Part shown: in pieces, positions 44,948 through 56,460 of the stretch
Numbering within the stretch: the first letter of the stretch is position 1
Layout: the number at the start of each line of letters is the position of its first letter
Assembly (NCBI RefSeq): GCF_963169125.1
Contig: NC_084802.1
Location: 42,416,607 to 42,480,606 of the forward strand
Direction of reading: 5' to 3'
From: Humulus lupulus
Lineage: Eukaryota; Streptophyta; Magnoliopsida; Rosales; Cannabaceae
DNA length: 64,000 bases
Notes under the pieces: generated by a model
What the model was told of the DNA's origin: nothing
What the model saw: the letters and a program-made list of their open reading frames with translations, nothing else
The model's database searches: none
Position numbers and translations under genes: made by a program

Positions 44948-46919
44948 ATATGGTGGCCAAAAAAGAAAGCGTACAAAAGAGCAGGTAGGTTGGCGGAAAA
45001 AAAGGATATTTTTTGAGCTCCCATATTGGGCCAACATAATGTTGCGACACAATCTAGATGTTATGCATGTTGAGAAAAATGTGTGCGACATTTTAGTAGG
45101 CACAATAGTTGGGCTGGAGAATAAGACCAAAGACACAGTTAGTGCGAGAGTAGACTTGGAGAAGATGAAGATGAGACCAGAGTTACGGCTGAAGAAGTTG
45201 AATGGCCGGATACAAAAGCCTGCGGCCAAATTCACTTTCACTGTTTAAGATCGCCAAAAGTTTTGTCGATTTCTTAAATCAGTGAAGTTTCCAGATGGTT
45301 TTAGATCAAACCTAAGGAAGAATGTGATTGATAATGACAATACGATCACTGGTTTGAAATCGCATGATTGTCACATCATTATGCAACGCCTTTTGCCAGT
45401 TAGTGTGCATGCATTCCTAGAGAAATCGATTAGTACAACTATTATTGAGTTATGCACTTTCTTCAAGCTCATTTGTACGAGAATTTCAAAAGTCTCAGAT
45501 TTAGAAAAAGTCAAAACTTCAATTGTTGAGAATGTTTGCAAGTTAGAAAACAGTTCCCCCTGCTTTTTTCGATATCATGGTCCATCTACTAATACATTTA
45601 CCGAAAGAAGCAATACTTGGAGGACCATTTCACATGAGGTGGATGTATCCTTTTGAAAGGTATATGAAAAATTTGAAGAATTATGTCCGTAATAAAGCAC
45701 GTCCAGAGGGGTCAATAGCAGAAGGATATGTGGTTGATGAGGCATTAACATTTTGCTCCATGTACTTGAAAGGAGTTGAAACAAAGTTCAATCGTCCAGA
45801 CTGAAATGTAGATCTTGGTCCATCACTTAAAAAGATGTCGGTCTTTCGATCTCATGGTCGTCCAATTGGTAAGAAATCCTTGACAATTTTGCATGATGAA
45901 GTGAAGAAAACAGCGGATTGGTATATTCTAAATAACTTCAATGAGATCTTGCCATATCTTCAGTAAGTAATTAAAGTAGTTCATCCTTTCATTGCATGTT
46001 TATTATAATACTTATTAGTAACTCTTAACTTGATTGTTTTTGTTCGTTGTAGAGAGCATATGGAAATTCTTCAAAGTCGAGGTGTTGAAAACCTAGACCA
46101 ATTACATAGAAAGGAATTTCCTAATTGGTTTTATAATAAGATTTATCATCTTTGAAAAACGGGTTCCTTGGAAGTACATGAAGAATTAATCTCTTTAGCA
46201 AATGGTTTTTTAACTCGCATTGCTTCGTACCCTGGGTGTGTTGTAAATGGAGTTAGATTTTTGTGTTATGACAGGGACAAGAATCGCTAAACTCAAAATA
46301 GTGGAGTCTCTGTAGCGGGAGTTGAAAATAATACTTATTACAGCCAGTTGGAAGAAGTTTTAGTGATGTCATATCTTTTTGGTTGTTCTATTGTATTATT
46401 TAAGTACAAATGGTTTGACACTAATCGATCTTCGGGATTAAAGTCTAAGCAAAATATAACGAGTATTAAAACTAGTTCGGAGGCCTTCAAAGATGATAAA
46501 TTTATCTTAGCAACTCAGGCTAACCAAGTTTTCTACATTGATGACCTTAAAAATAAATCTCACTGGAAAGTCGTCCAAGTAGTGCATCACAGAAATGTGT
46601 GAGACATCCCACTAGTTGAAGAACAAGTGGGGGATGTAGAAGTAGATGTTATGCACAACACTAATTCCTCTGATTTCTGATTATTCGTTGATCTTGTTCC
46701 GTTTCCACAAATCAGCTTTGAACGTACGGGGGCTCCATTACAATTTGTTGAGATAGATAATGTTGCAATTGAGGAGGAGAGGGAGGAGGAAGAGGAAGAG
46801 GAAGAGGAAGAGGAGGAGGAGGAGGAGGAAGCTGAATATAAAGAAGAAGATGATGAAGAAGAAGATGAACACATAGAAACCGATGGTGATAGTGAAGATT
46901 ATTATAGTGATGATTAAGT
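44948..46919 (+). pseudogene. CACTA-1 TNP2-type transposase, C-terminal part
   Basis: Resumes the transposase after the gypsy insertion: FFELPYWANIMLRHNLDVMHVEKNVCD (about 45,018-45,090; quoted in part, the LDVMHVEKN block is the conserved third segment of Transposase_21). A DUF4218-like region follows (LKSHDCHIIMQRLLP, HLPKEAILGGPFHMRWMYP, CSMYLKGVETKFNRPD). A GTAAGT...GTAG intron lies at about 45,964-46,052. The C-terminal part has a DUF4216-like segment (SYLFGCSIVLFKYKWFDTN, FILATQANQVFYIDD) and ends in a Glu/Asp-rich tail coded by GAG/GAA repeats (46,776-46,915). Stops at 45,246, 46,154, 46,288 and 46,600 and several frameshifts inactivate it. Confidence 0.87.
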
Positions 46920-47024
46920 GGTAATTTTATAATATGTTGAAGTAATTATGTTTTACAATAATTGATTATTATAGTTATAATGTTTAGTATAAATGTAATT
47001 TTAATATCGATTAATTTGACAGAT

Positions 47025-47218
47025 ATGACTGACGTTATTGCTCGATCTCACGGGGGTGATGGTGGAGGATGCGATCCCCCATGTGGACCATCAGATATCC
47101 CAGCTGATTGTGAACGAGGTAATACATTACACATTGATACACTCCTTCAATTTTAACAGTTAATACATATTAATTTTAAAATACTAAATTTGCATACAAT
47201 AGCGCCTCCAAAAAAGCG
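47025..47218 (+). pseudogene. first exons of a CACTA-1 second gene, truncated
   Basis: ATG at 47,025 starts MTDVIARSHGGDGGGCDPP, with a donor GAG|GTAATA after 47,118 and an acceptor ATAG before 47,203. The second exon adds APPKKR and then runs into the MITE-like repeat at 47,219, where it stops. In CACTA elements a second gene (TNPA-like or a fused ORF) follows tnp2 in this position. Too little remains for a family call. Confidence 0.6.
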
Positions 47219-47662
47219 TTAATGAGTTATTTGCGGGAAAGTACTCAAGTTATTACGTTTGTAGCACTTAATTAAGTACCCAAGTTATTTTTTTGGTGGC
47301 GAAAGTACATTCCGTCTATTTTTTGGTGCAGTTTGGTATAACCGTCAATTCTCACCATTAAGTTCATTTGTAAAACGTAGGCAAAAATACTCAATTAAAG
47401 AGATATTTGCGGCAAAAGTGCCTAATTTAAAAGATGTTTGCGGCGAAAGTAACCAATTTAAGAGATGTTTGCGGTGAAAGTACCAAAGTTATAAACAAAT
47501 TTCATACCATGTAGGCAGACTTAACGACGAAACAGATAATTGTACTAAACTATACCAAAACATGGACGAAATGTACTTTCGCCCCCAAAATATAACTTGG
47601 GTACTTAAGTGCTACAAACACAATAATTTAAGTATTTTTGCCGCAAACATCCAATTTTTAAT
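47219..47662 (+). mobile_element. MITE-like repeat, complete copy 2
   Basis: About 440 bp with long terminal inverted repeats: left GTTATTTGCGGGAAAGTACT and right, inverted, GATGTTTGCGGCAAAAATAC, matching for about 85 bp including GTTTGTAGCACTTAA. TTAAT is present on both sides (47,219-47,223 and 47,658-47,662) and may be the target duplication. Internal TGCGGCGAAAGT motifs repeat. The left ~270 bp match 17,865-18,133. Superfamily not determined. Confidence 0.8.
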
Positions 47663-48935
47663 AAAGGACAGACTTTAGTTGAATCAAGATCGTTTACAAT
47701 TATTTCACATAGTTATTGAGTTAATAAAATACAAAAGTAAATAGTAATTTCGACAATGAAAAAAAGGGGCCTTTTCTCTAAGTACATGATAGTTTACTAA
47801 TCAGTATGAGGGGAAGCACGAGAGTCAACCATCTTCCAATGAATGACTTTAAGCCTTGTGAACCATTACAGACCAGTTTGTTGTTATGATAGGTGCATAC
47901 TTGTTGCTTCCTGCAATGCAATCAGTGAACGATTGTTATGTATCAAGAATATTGCCATAGGGTATCATATATGGTGTCCAACACCACAGCGAATATAATA
48001 ATTTGTGTAATTTAATATAATTCACTCTTATATATTTAATTTTAAATTTAAATATGTTGGACCTTATATTATATTACACAAATAACTATTTATCGTATTA
48101 TGTGAAGTTGAATATCTTAAAATGTCATATCATAACACTCTCTAAAATTAATTCACATATAAATATAACAAAACGTATCATTATGTGATATATATATATA
48201 TATAAAGAAAACTCAAATGAAGTGGACGAGGAGTCGTCCTAGCTAATAGAATAATAATTAATTATAGGATTTATTATTAGGTAACATGACTGTTAGATTG
48301 TTAATTCAATTTTATTGTTTCAGTGTTTAGTTAAAAAAATACTTCATAGAGTGCATGTATAGAAATCTTTGTGTTCACATCTTGCTATGCTATATATAGG
48401 CAAGGTAAATATATATGCTAGTTCAATTTCATTTGATGAACATTAATTAAAAGAGATGAGGCAATATATAATATGAATAAATATTTAAAGTAATGAATGA
48501 AGCATTCTTTTTGTGAAGTTGATTAATTTTTGGTCGCTCGTCTCTCTAATTAACTTGCATACTGTAATCCTAATTATGCTAACGTCCGTTTGCAGTAAAG
48601 TACTCACACAAATAATTTATAATCCTATGGTTATCATTAATAAGAAAGCTTAACTTGAACAAAGTATTTCGTATTGATGATGTAATCTTATAAAAGTGAT
48701 GGACACGAAATCTAATCCCTTTTTCACAATATATATATAGTTTTAAGAAAGTGCAATGTCTAGCTAGTTTCCACTTCCATAATCAGATAGAATTCTTCAT
48801 CCTAATTTATATGATGCATTGATCACAAAACCAACTTCTATGTTTCTGGGCTATACCGACAAAATTAATTAAAACTATATATATAGCATGAATTAATATA
48901 TATATATATGCATAGGTACTCATAGAAAATAATTA
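47663..48935. other. AT-rich intergenic sequence
   Basis: No gene, RNA or clear repeat seen apart from short TA runs (48,188-48,205 and 48,898-48,910). It forms the 3' flank of the thaumatin-like gene. Confidence 0.5.
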
Positions 48936-50162
48936 CTATATATAAATATATTTTACCAACCTCTTGGTGCAAAATGAAATCACATAATCTGTTCCGGTGC
49001 AAGTAAATATACTGGTGGGGTCATCATAAGCATAACTATAAGCATTAGGGCATGCATTTTTGAATTTCTTGGAATAGAAGGTAGGTTGGCACACAACAGG
49101 GTTTCCATAAAGCCCTCGGCAGCAGTACTCGTCGGTATCGAACACATCGCAGGCGCTCCGGCAAGCTATCGTCTTCCCATTGCTCTTGATGGACAGCTCG
49201 TTGGGGCAAGATGTCCGGAGGTCGCCATCACAACCTGCAACGCTGCAATTTCCTTGGCCGTGGAGTGGTGTGACAACCATGGGCAAGTTGAAGCCGTCAA
49301 CAAGGCTCACATCGTAAAAATCTGGGGATGCTAAGGTAAACTCAGCAAGAGTGGCCGGGGTCTTTCCCGACGATCCACACTTGAGGGCATCTCCGCAGGC
49401 ACCGGTCTGGCATGGCCCAACGCCACTTTTGTCGAATTTGCAGCCGGTACGGCCCCAAATCCGGCCCGACCATGCCACCGGAGCTGTGAAGACAATGGAC
49501 TGCCCTGGTTTCAATGCAAACCCTCCACCGTTGAAGTTCTCGCCGGGAGTCACTCCTGGCCAGATTGTCTCTTTGCAATTGTTTATTATGGTAAACATTC
49601 TAGCTGATTCGGATAGGTTGGCTCCTGTCAAACAGTACAGGGAGTGAAGAAAATGTTTAATAGATGCATCATCTTTAGGCTCAATATAATTTGTCTATTA
49701 CTTTCAAAAAAAATTATTTAAACAAAATAATTACATTATGAACTTGTCAAATAATTCGGATTACATTCATCTTAAAATTCCTTTTTTTTTTTTAAAAAAA
49801 AACTTAATTTGTATTATTAGGTGCTGTTCAAAAATTAATATATGCGTTAAGTACTTTTAGATGATTTAACAAATTTAATGAACAATGTCGAAACATTAAA
49901 GAAAGAGGAATTAATTAGTTTACTTCCTTTGATCAAAGTTTTAAATTGGAAGAAAAGTACGGTACATATATTTGAGAATATCTTAATAAAACACTACTCG
50001 TGTAGAAAAATATAAAGAATAAGCGCATGCAAATAAAGCAATAAAAGCTCAAATCTTTGGGATATTAAAAGAAATATATAATTAGAAAGTAATATACGTA
50101 CCAAAAGAAATAATGATGAGAAGCAAAAGAAGTGAAAGAACATTCATATGTGGAGCCTCCAT
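48936..50162 (-). CDS. thaumatin-like protein (PR5 family), two exons
   Basis: Exon 1 (50,162-50,102) codes a 20-residue hydrophobic start, MEAPHMNVL then a Leu/Ile run: a signal peptide for the secretory route. The donor is G|GTACGT. Exon 2 (49,624-48,936) follows the acceptor TTTGACAG. The intron is 477 bp and the total about 249 residues, the usual size. The mature part begins near ARMFTIINNC. All 16 conserved cysteines are present, as are the acidic-cleft residues in GRIWGR, LAEFTL, FYDVSLVDG and GCDGDLR. The signature segment reads GPCQTGACGDALKC, with Ala where most members have Asp in TGDC. The end is SFCTKRLVKYIYI instead of stopping soon after the last Cys; TTG|GTAAAAT there could be an unused or real donor. 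Family members are extracellular or vacuolar defence proteins, some with antifungal or glucan-binding activity. Confidence 0.93.
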
Positions 50163-50264
50163 GCCTCTCTTTCTATCCGTCTCTTTGCAATAATAATGAT
50201 CACCTTGTAATTAATTAGTAAAGGGGTTAAAGAGAATGGATGACAAAGATAAGCAAACGAATGG

Positions 50265-50282
50265 CATATATATATATAAATC
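50265..50282 (-). promoter_or_regulatory. TATA box of the thaumatin-like gene
   Basis: On the minus strand GATTTATATATATATATGCC lies about 105-120 bp before the ATG, giving a 5' leader of roughly 70-80 bp. No other convincing TATA box lies closer. Confidence 0.55.
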
Positions 50283-50829
50283 AGAAGAGAGAAGAAGAAT
50301 ACGTGTAGAGAGAGGGATAGTAATTTTTACATCCGAGGGAACCTTTTTAAAAAACTAATTTGGTATACATATAATAATAAGCTATGATTCTTATTCTTTT
50401 CCTAGTCCTTTCTTCCAAGTTTATTCTAGTTCCAACTCCATTTCTTTCTTTTTCTTCCAACTTTTAGATTTGTTATACATTCAAATCTCGTTTATCGACA
50501 CGTATGTATACAATTACTTGCACTAGCTAGGCTAACCAAAAACATGCAGGAAATAATGGACACTAAATTTATCTAGAATATAAAAACTCATGTTGATGAA
50601 ATGGAAAATTTACGGCATTCCCATGCAATATTAGAGGGTGTTTGGTCCTTAACTAAAAAAATATATTTTGAAAACAAGTTAGGAATGTTTAACGTTGTTT
50701 TCATAAATAAATTTTTAAAAACAAAATTACAAAAATACAGAAAATTTTGAGAACAACAAAAAATTATTTTCTATTGTTCTCAAATTTTTTTTGTCTATAT
50801 TTTTTTTTCTCACATTACTTTTTTAATTA
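50283..50829. other. upstream region of the thaumatin-like gene
   Basis: AT-rich, no gene. A possible MITE edge GGGTGTTTGGTCC lies at 50,637-50,649 (see the CT-rich tract). Confidence 0.4.
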
Positions 50830-51345
50830 TTATTATCTAACATCATTTATTGTCACATCATTTTCTCTATAATTAGTTTCTCTCTCTTCACTTTCTCTCA
50901 CATCACTTTCTCTACAATCACTTTTTCTCTTCTTACATTTTCTCTCTTCACTTTCTCTCTCATTATTTTCTCTCTTCTCACTTTCTATTTTTTCATTTTC
51001 TCTTTCATTATTTTCTATCTCCTTATTTTCTCTTGCATTCATAATTTTCTCTTTCATCACTTACTATATCATCATTTTCTCTCTCATCACTTAATATATC
51101 CTCATTTCTTCTCTCATAATTTTTTCTCTCTTGCCATTTCCTCTCCATCACTTTTTCTCTACTCACTTCTCTCTCTTCACTTTCTTTCTCATCACTTTCT
51201 CTCTCATATTTTTTTGGATTAATTTCTCTCTTCTCAATTTCTATTTCTTCAAATTTTCTCTCCTTACTTTCTTACTCCTTATTTTTCATCATTTTTTCTT
51301 TCAAATTATTTTATCTCATTATTTATTACAAACTTTTTAAAAAAA
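50830..51345. repeat. degenerate TCACTTTCTCTC low-complexity tract
   Basis: Over 500 bp of imperfect repeats of TCACTTTCTCTC and TCATTTTCTCTC, strongly pyrimidine-rich on the plus strand. The minus-strand frame of Glu/Arg/Asn at 50,833-51,060 is produced by it. Flanks at 50,637-50,760 and 51,420-51,535 share GAAAACAA-rich sequence in inverted arrangement, so the tract may be the core of a MITE-like element; weak. Confidence 0.65.
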
Positions 51346-52172
51346 TTCTCTTTGTAAATATATTTGTTAATTTTTTATTTAAGATTTAAAATAAATAAAA
51401 CGAAAAAATTATTTTTAGAAAACATTAACCAATCACTTCTTGTTTTTTGAAAACTACAAACATTGTTTTATGTTCTCATTTCTGAGAACACAACTTTGAA
51501 AACAAAAAATAGAAAACAATGTCAAACAGGTTAGCTTTTGCTTTAACTCAAAATTTGAAAAAATAAAATAAAACTTGAGATAGACACTCACAACAATATC
51601 TTACACTAACAAGTTCTGCTACTCGCTCAGTCTCTGCAAGGCAAATAATTCTTACAAGAACACACACACATACACTATATAAAGCTCTATATATGAATGT
51701 TTTTCTAATTTGATTATGGGATTACTCTGATTATTTCTCTTCCTTTTATAGAGAGAGGATAATAAGAGGAGGTTGGGGGAATTTTCGTTGCTCTTGCTGA
51801 GCCGAAATGGTTGATAGACAATGTTTCTGCAGTCAAAACACATCCTCCACGGGTCAGCCTATACAAACTGCTTTTTGTCATCCCCTATCACGTTTCTTTT
51901 TCTTCTTTTCTTTTAATCTCTTTTTAAATTTGAGGAAAAGCAATGTTCCCACTAGATCGATCGGTACTTTACATTATCCCATATTCAAGTACTACCATTA
52001 ATTTCGACTCAAATATATAAGGAAGAGAAAACTTTTGACATTAAAATTATCATGATTTAAGTTATATCTGTGTTATAAGGGTATTATATTGAGATAATAC
52101 AAATATTATAATTTTTTTATATATATACACAAAATCATTCACAAACAACCTATATACAAATTAGTAAATGAT
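51346..52172. other. AT-rich intergenic sequence
   Basis: No supported gene. The frames at 51,652-51,843 (minus) and 51,807-52,001 (plus) overlap each other and show no recognisable family. Confidence 0.4.
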
Positions 52173-53265
52173 CACTACTACGTACTATATATGGACGTTT
52201 GGCGTCGGTTATGAGATTTCAGTTCCCATTCAATCGTTGTAATATTTGGTCAGTCATTTGCTTGAACTAGAATCGATGTTTGGTGTATGTTAAAGACAAA
52301 CGTATAGTACATCGCTTACCAGAAAAGTAACGTCCCACGTTGTACAAGAAAAGCATCGGATGTCGCTCGCCCGCTAAGCAATATCCCATGCTTTACAAAA
52401 CATCACACGACGCTTGCCTAAAAAGCGACATGTAGTGCTACTCCTATTTTTTTTAATTTCAATGATAAATGTATATTTTTAATATAAGAATTTTTTTTTA
52501 TTTTAAAATTTTATTTAATATTTATTTATATAATTTTGTTGTTTCTAATTTTCAAAATGACTTAAAAAATATATTTAATTAGTTAAAGTAAATAAGTGTT
52601 TTATATTAATTTTGATTACTTTATTTATTATTAGTTATTAAACCATTTATTTTATAGTTATTTTAATAATTTACTTTCATATTAGTTTGACTAATAATAT
52701 TAATTAAACATTATTAAATAAAATAAAATAAATAAAACAGCCATGATACATCGCTTATAAAAAATGTGTCATCTCATGATATAAAATACACCGCACGATG
52801 CTTGCATGAAAAGCGACATGTGGTGCTACTCCTATTTTTTTAAAAAAAAATAATGTCAATAATAATTATATATTTTTATTATAGGAATTTTATTTTTGTT
52901 ATCTTAAAATTTAATTTAAACGTTATTTGTATAATTTTGCTGCTTATAAATTTTAAAAATGTGTCAAATAATATACTTTTTTTAATTAAAAATTAAGTAA
53001 ATAAGGGTTATTTATTAATTTTGATTATATAATTATTAATTATTAAACTATTTAATTTATAGTTATTTTAATTAATTTAATTCTATATTAAGTTTGATTA
53101 ATAATATTAATTTAACATTATTAAATAAATTTATGAAAATAAAAGATAAATAATTATTAAAAACAAGAATGAGTCGTCGCTCGTCAGAAAAGCAATGTAT
53201 CATGCTATAAAATACACCATACGATACTTGCTTGAAAAGCGGCGTGTAGTGTAGTTTTTGTTTTT
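52173..53265. repeat. ~390-425-bp diverged tandem repeat, possible CACTA-like fragment
   Basis: The block ACGCTTGCxTxAAAAGCGACATGTAGTG recurs at about 52,410, 52,797 and 53,224 (spacing 388 then 426 bp), each followed by T-rich and AT-rich filler of the same kind. CACTACTACG at 52,173 and repeated GCGACATGTAGTG motifs recall CACTA termini and subterminal repeats. No matching right end or target duplication was found. Confidence 0.6.
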
Positions 53266-54768
53266 TTTTTTACAATTTCAAAGGAAACGACATTAAGGGT
53301 TGAGCGTGAATTTCAACAGTTAAGTTTGTCTTGTCCATCATTTTTCTTCTCCTTCGCATGTGACTTTCTCCTCCAACAGTTGAGTTTTCGTCGTTATAGG
53401 CCACAGTAAGCCTATTTTTCGAGCTCAAATCATTTATTTCATTGCAATGAATCATTTACTTTCACTAATTTTGAATTTAAAGTATTGAATCCTACACATT
53501 TTGCCTTAGAATTTGATTGTGTATTTGAGATTTAGCAAGGGATTTGGAGTGATTTTAGGTGTCTTTATCTTCAATTTCTTATGGGTAAGTTATGTTTCTA
53601 CTTATTCTAAGTTTAATCTTGTGATTTTGTGAAATTACGTATAATTTTTAGCCTTTTTTGTTTTAGTATGGCCTAATTTGCTTATATTAGAGTTTGTGTT
53701 CTAGCAAAATATATTTATACAATATTTTAGTATTTAAGTGGAGCATGACTAATACTTACATAAAAAATGATGATTTATTGAAATAACATGAAAATGAATG
53801 ATGAAGAAATCTTGAACTACTTCAAAATGTAGATAATAAATTCAAGGGAATCAATTTCACATGTAGAGCACTCTAATATATATTTATTCTCACCAATGAA
53901 AAAAATTAGTCTAAGCAATTCATATTATTTTCACAAATTCTAAAGAGAACACTCTAATTTTTTTTTTCAGACTAACACGCTCTATTTTATTCTCACAAAA
54001 AATTCTCAAAATGCTTTGGCTTAATCTTGCATTTATTATTGTGATTAAGGGTGCCAAAAACTTCTAGAGACGGTGGCCCTATTAGTGTGGAAGATAATAA
54101 TGAGAAAATTGTGAGTAAGTATTGAAGAGTGGAGAAGTGGCTTGAATGTGTAAACATGGATTGTGAGCACGTAATGAATGATTTGATAGAATTTTGTTAT
54201 CAAATATTAAGGTGATGGAAAAAATAATTACATATATAAATATAGGAAAATTGTTAGGTAGGGCCATCAATTTTGCCCGTACGGTAGAGGACATATTCTA
54301 TTTGTTATATTATTTTATATAATATAATGTTAGATTAAATAATGTGACAAGTGTGATTTGTCACACTCCGGAACATATTATTGAGAGTTACAAAAATTGG
54401 ACATATGTGTGTGTCCAAGTGTAACATATTTGGGGTTACAAAATCAGTTACAAATTTGTAACTTCCAAATATTACCTAATAATGTGTAGATTGAGAGTTA
54501 CACATTTATGTTTGAATTTCATAGAGTCATTATGTAATATGGTTGTCGAAGACATGTTTTTAACTTTCATTAGGTGTATGGATGTTACAAAATCATGTGG
54601 GAAAGGGTATGAGAGGTTTTGGGAAAATACAAAATTAGGAAGTTGAATCAGCCTGGTGGCTGCGGTCTGGCATGCTGACAACCAATTCCAAGTTTTTTAG
54701 TTTTTTCCAATTTGAACGGTTCTGACATCACAAGTAACTCCCAAATTTTTATTTTAATCCATAAACAT
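53266..54768. other. AT-rich intergenic sequence
   Basis: No supported gene. Around 54,355-54,480 there are repeated GTTACAAA and GAGAGTTACA motifs. It is continuous with 60,044 onward once CACTA-3 is removed; the CTATAAATAG box at 60,110 and the following leader-like sequence could mean that the pre-insertion site was an LTR promoter region, but no partner LTR was found. Confidence 0.35.
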
Positions 54769-55189
54769 CACTACTAGAAATATAGGCTTTTACTTCGGTT
54801 TCTATACTGAGCATACAAAAAAACTAAAGTAAAAACCTTTTCAAACTCTTTTACTTCGCTTTTTAAAAAAAATGATGTTAAAAATTCGAAGTGAAGAGGG
54901 TCGTGTTTGGTTGCACATGCCCGTGACTTATGTTTAGAGATAATAAAGATGTGAAAAAATGGCCAAGTCAAACGCGGCCCTTGTGCACCTTTTATTTCGG
55001 TTTTTACCTAAAAACCGAAGTAAAAGGTGCACAACATAGATTTCCTTAGCCCCTTTTACTTTTGGTTTTTAGGTAAAAACTGAAGTAAAAGGGTTATATA
55101 ACCCTCTCCCCCAACCCGAACGGTCATATCCCTCAAATCCCTCTCTCTCCTCTGTACAAAAAAACCCCAAAAACCTCAATTAACAACTG

Positions 55190-56002
55190 TGAGCCATCAC
55201 CCATTTTCATTCTCCAAACTTTTTTTTTTGTTTTTTTCTTTATTTCTTGCTACATTTCTTCATTATAAACCGAAATATAGTCCAAAAATCTTTTTTTTGT
55301 GTGTGTGTGTTTTAGAGAAAAAAATACATTTGGCCGTGGGTATTTTATCCCATGGTTTCTTGGTGTTTCTTGCCGGATTTTGACTGGAGTTTTGTCATTG
55401 CAAGGTGTTTTGAGCTTCAAAACAGGTATGGATTACTAAAATATGGTTTTGATGATAATTTTTTTTTATTTTTCTATGTTTTTTTTATTATTCCGAATTT
55501 TATAATTAATATTATTAATATTTTGTTAACTTTTCTAATTATTTATTTATTTTGTTAGGTTAAATAATGCGATAAAAATTTGGTTTATTATATATATATA
55601 TATATATGTATTAGTGAATTTTAGAAATTGTGACAATAGATAAATTTACTTTTTAAATATTTGAAAAAAATAAATAGCTTGAAGATGATCAAAGTGGTGT
55701 TCATTAGTTTCTTTAACTAGTTCGATTTTTTTTATTTATTGGTTTGATAATTAATTATGTAGTTTACTAATTATGTAAGTAATGTTTTAGTACGGTCGTT
55801 GATTGAGTGGTGAACTTTGTTGTTCATTTCAGGTGAATTGAAGAGTAATATTGAAGGTTAGTTATTTTTTATTTTTATTTATATTACTACAAGATTTATG
55901 TATAAAGATAAGACTAATTAAATCATGCTTATTGGATTTAGTGAAAGTTATGCTTGAAAATTAGTGAAGTAGGCTCTGGGAAATTTGCGTGTTGTGGTGA
56001 TA
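55190..56002. other. CACTA-3 leader with introns
   Basis: T-rich untranslated leader. Several blocks are shared with CACTA-2 at about 21,590-22,340 (GAGCTTCAAAA, AAGAGTAATATTGAAGG, GAAGTAGGCTCTGGGAAATT). No coding frame is credible. Confidence 0.5.
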
Positions 56003-56413
56003 TAATGATGGATTCATTTATGCTTGATTATTGTTGTGTTTGTTTGTGTTGTTTTTATAGGAAATTTGAAATTGCGGTATGCTATACAAACAGAGGATAC
56101 TCTGCCGAATTTTTTAAAAATTTTATAAGACTAGAACCTAATAATGATGGATTCATCTATGCTTGATTATTGTATTTGTTTGTATTGGTTTTATAGGTAA
56201 TTATGAAATTATGGTATGCTATAGAAATAGAGGATACTCAGTCGAATTTTTTAAAAATTTTATAAGACTAGAACCTAATAATGATGGATTCATCATGCTT
56301 GATTATTGTGTTTGTTTTAATTGGTTTTATAGGTAATTATGAAATTATGGTATGCTATAGAAACAGAGGATGCTTTGCCGAATTTTTGAAAAATTTTATA
56401 AGACTAGAACCTA
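56003..56413. repeat. ~138-bp unit present three times in CACTA-3
   Basis: AATGATGGATTCAT starts near 56,003, 56,141 and 56,278, with spacing 138 and 137 bp. Each unit includes GGTATGCTATA and TTTTATAAGACTAGAACCTA. CACTA-2 has a single related copy near 22,343-22,470. The array ends 47 bp before the transposase ATG. Confidence 0.88.
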
Positions 56414-56460
56414 ATATAAGTTTTTTTCTAACTTATTAGGAATTTAATATTGTTATTAGT

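Larger units (their letters stand above)
18134..47218 (+). mobile_element. CACTA-1, old En/Spm-like transposon, 3' end missing
   Basis: Begins with the terminal motif CACTACAAAAAA followed by subterminal inverted motifs (CCAAGAACAGGTTCTTGG). Removing the CACTA-2 and gypsy insertions leaves about 5.6 kb: a 5' leader with AT-rich introns (18,260-19,960), a TNP2-type transposase in three genomic pieces and the first exons of a second gene. No terminal ...TAGTG end is found; the element stops at 47,218 against the complete copy of the MITE-like repeat. The transposase is full of stops and frameshifts. It is the oldest layer of this nest after the MITE. Confidence 0.85.

Noticed and set aside
46587..46874. 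Poly-Ser frame on the minus strand
   Set aside because: Antisense of the GAG/GAA-coded acidic tail of the CACTA-1 transposase.
49086..49647. Plus-strand frames over the thaumatin-like gene
   Set aside because: Shadows of the real minus-strand gene with its 16 cysteines and splice sites.
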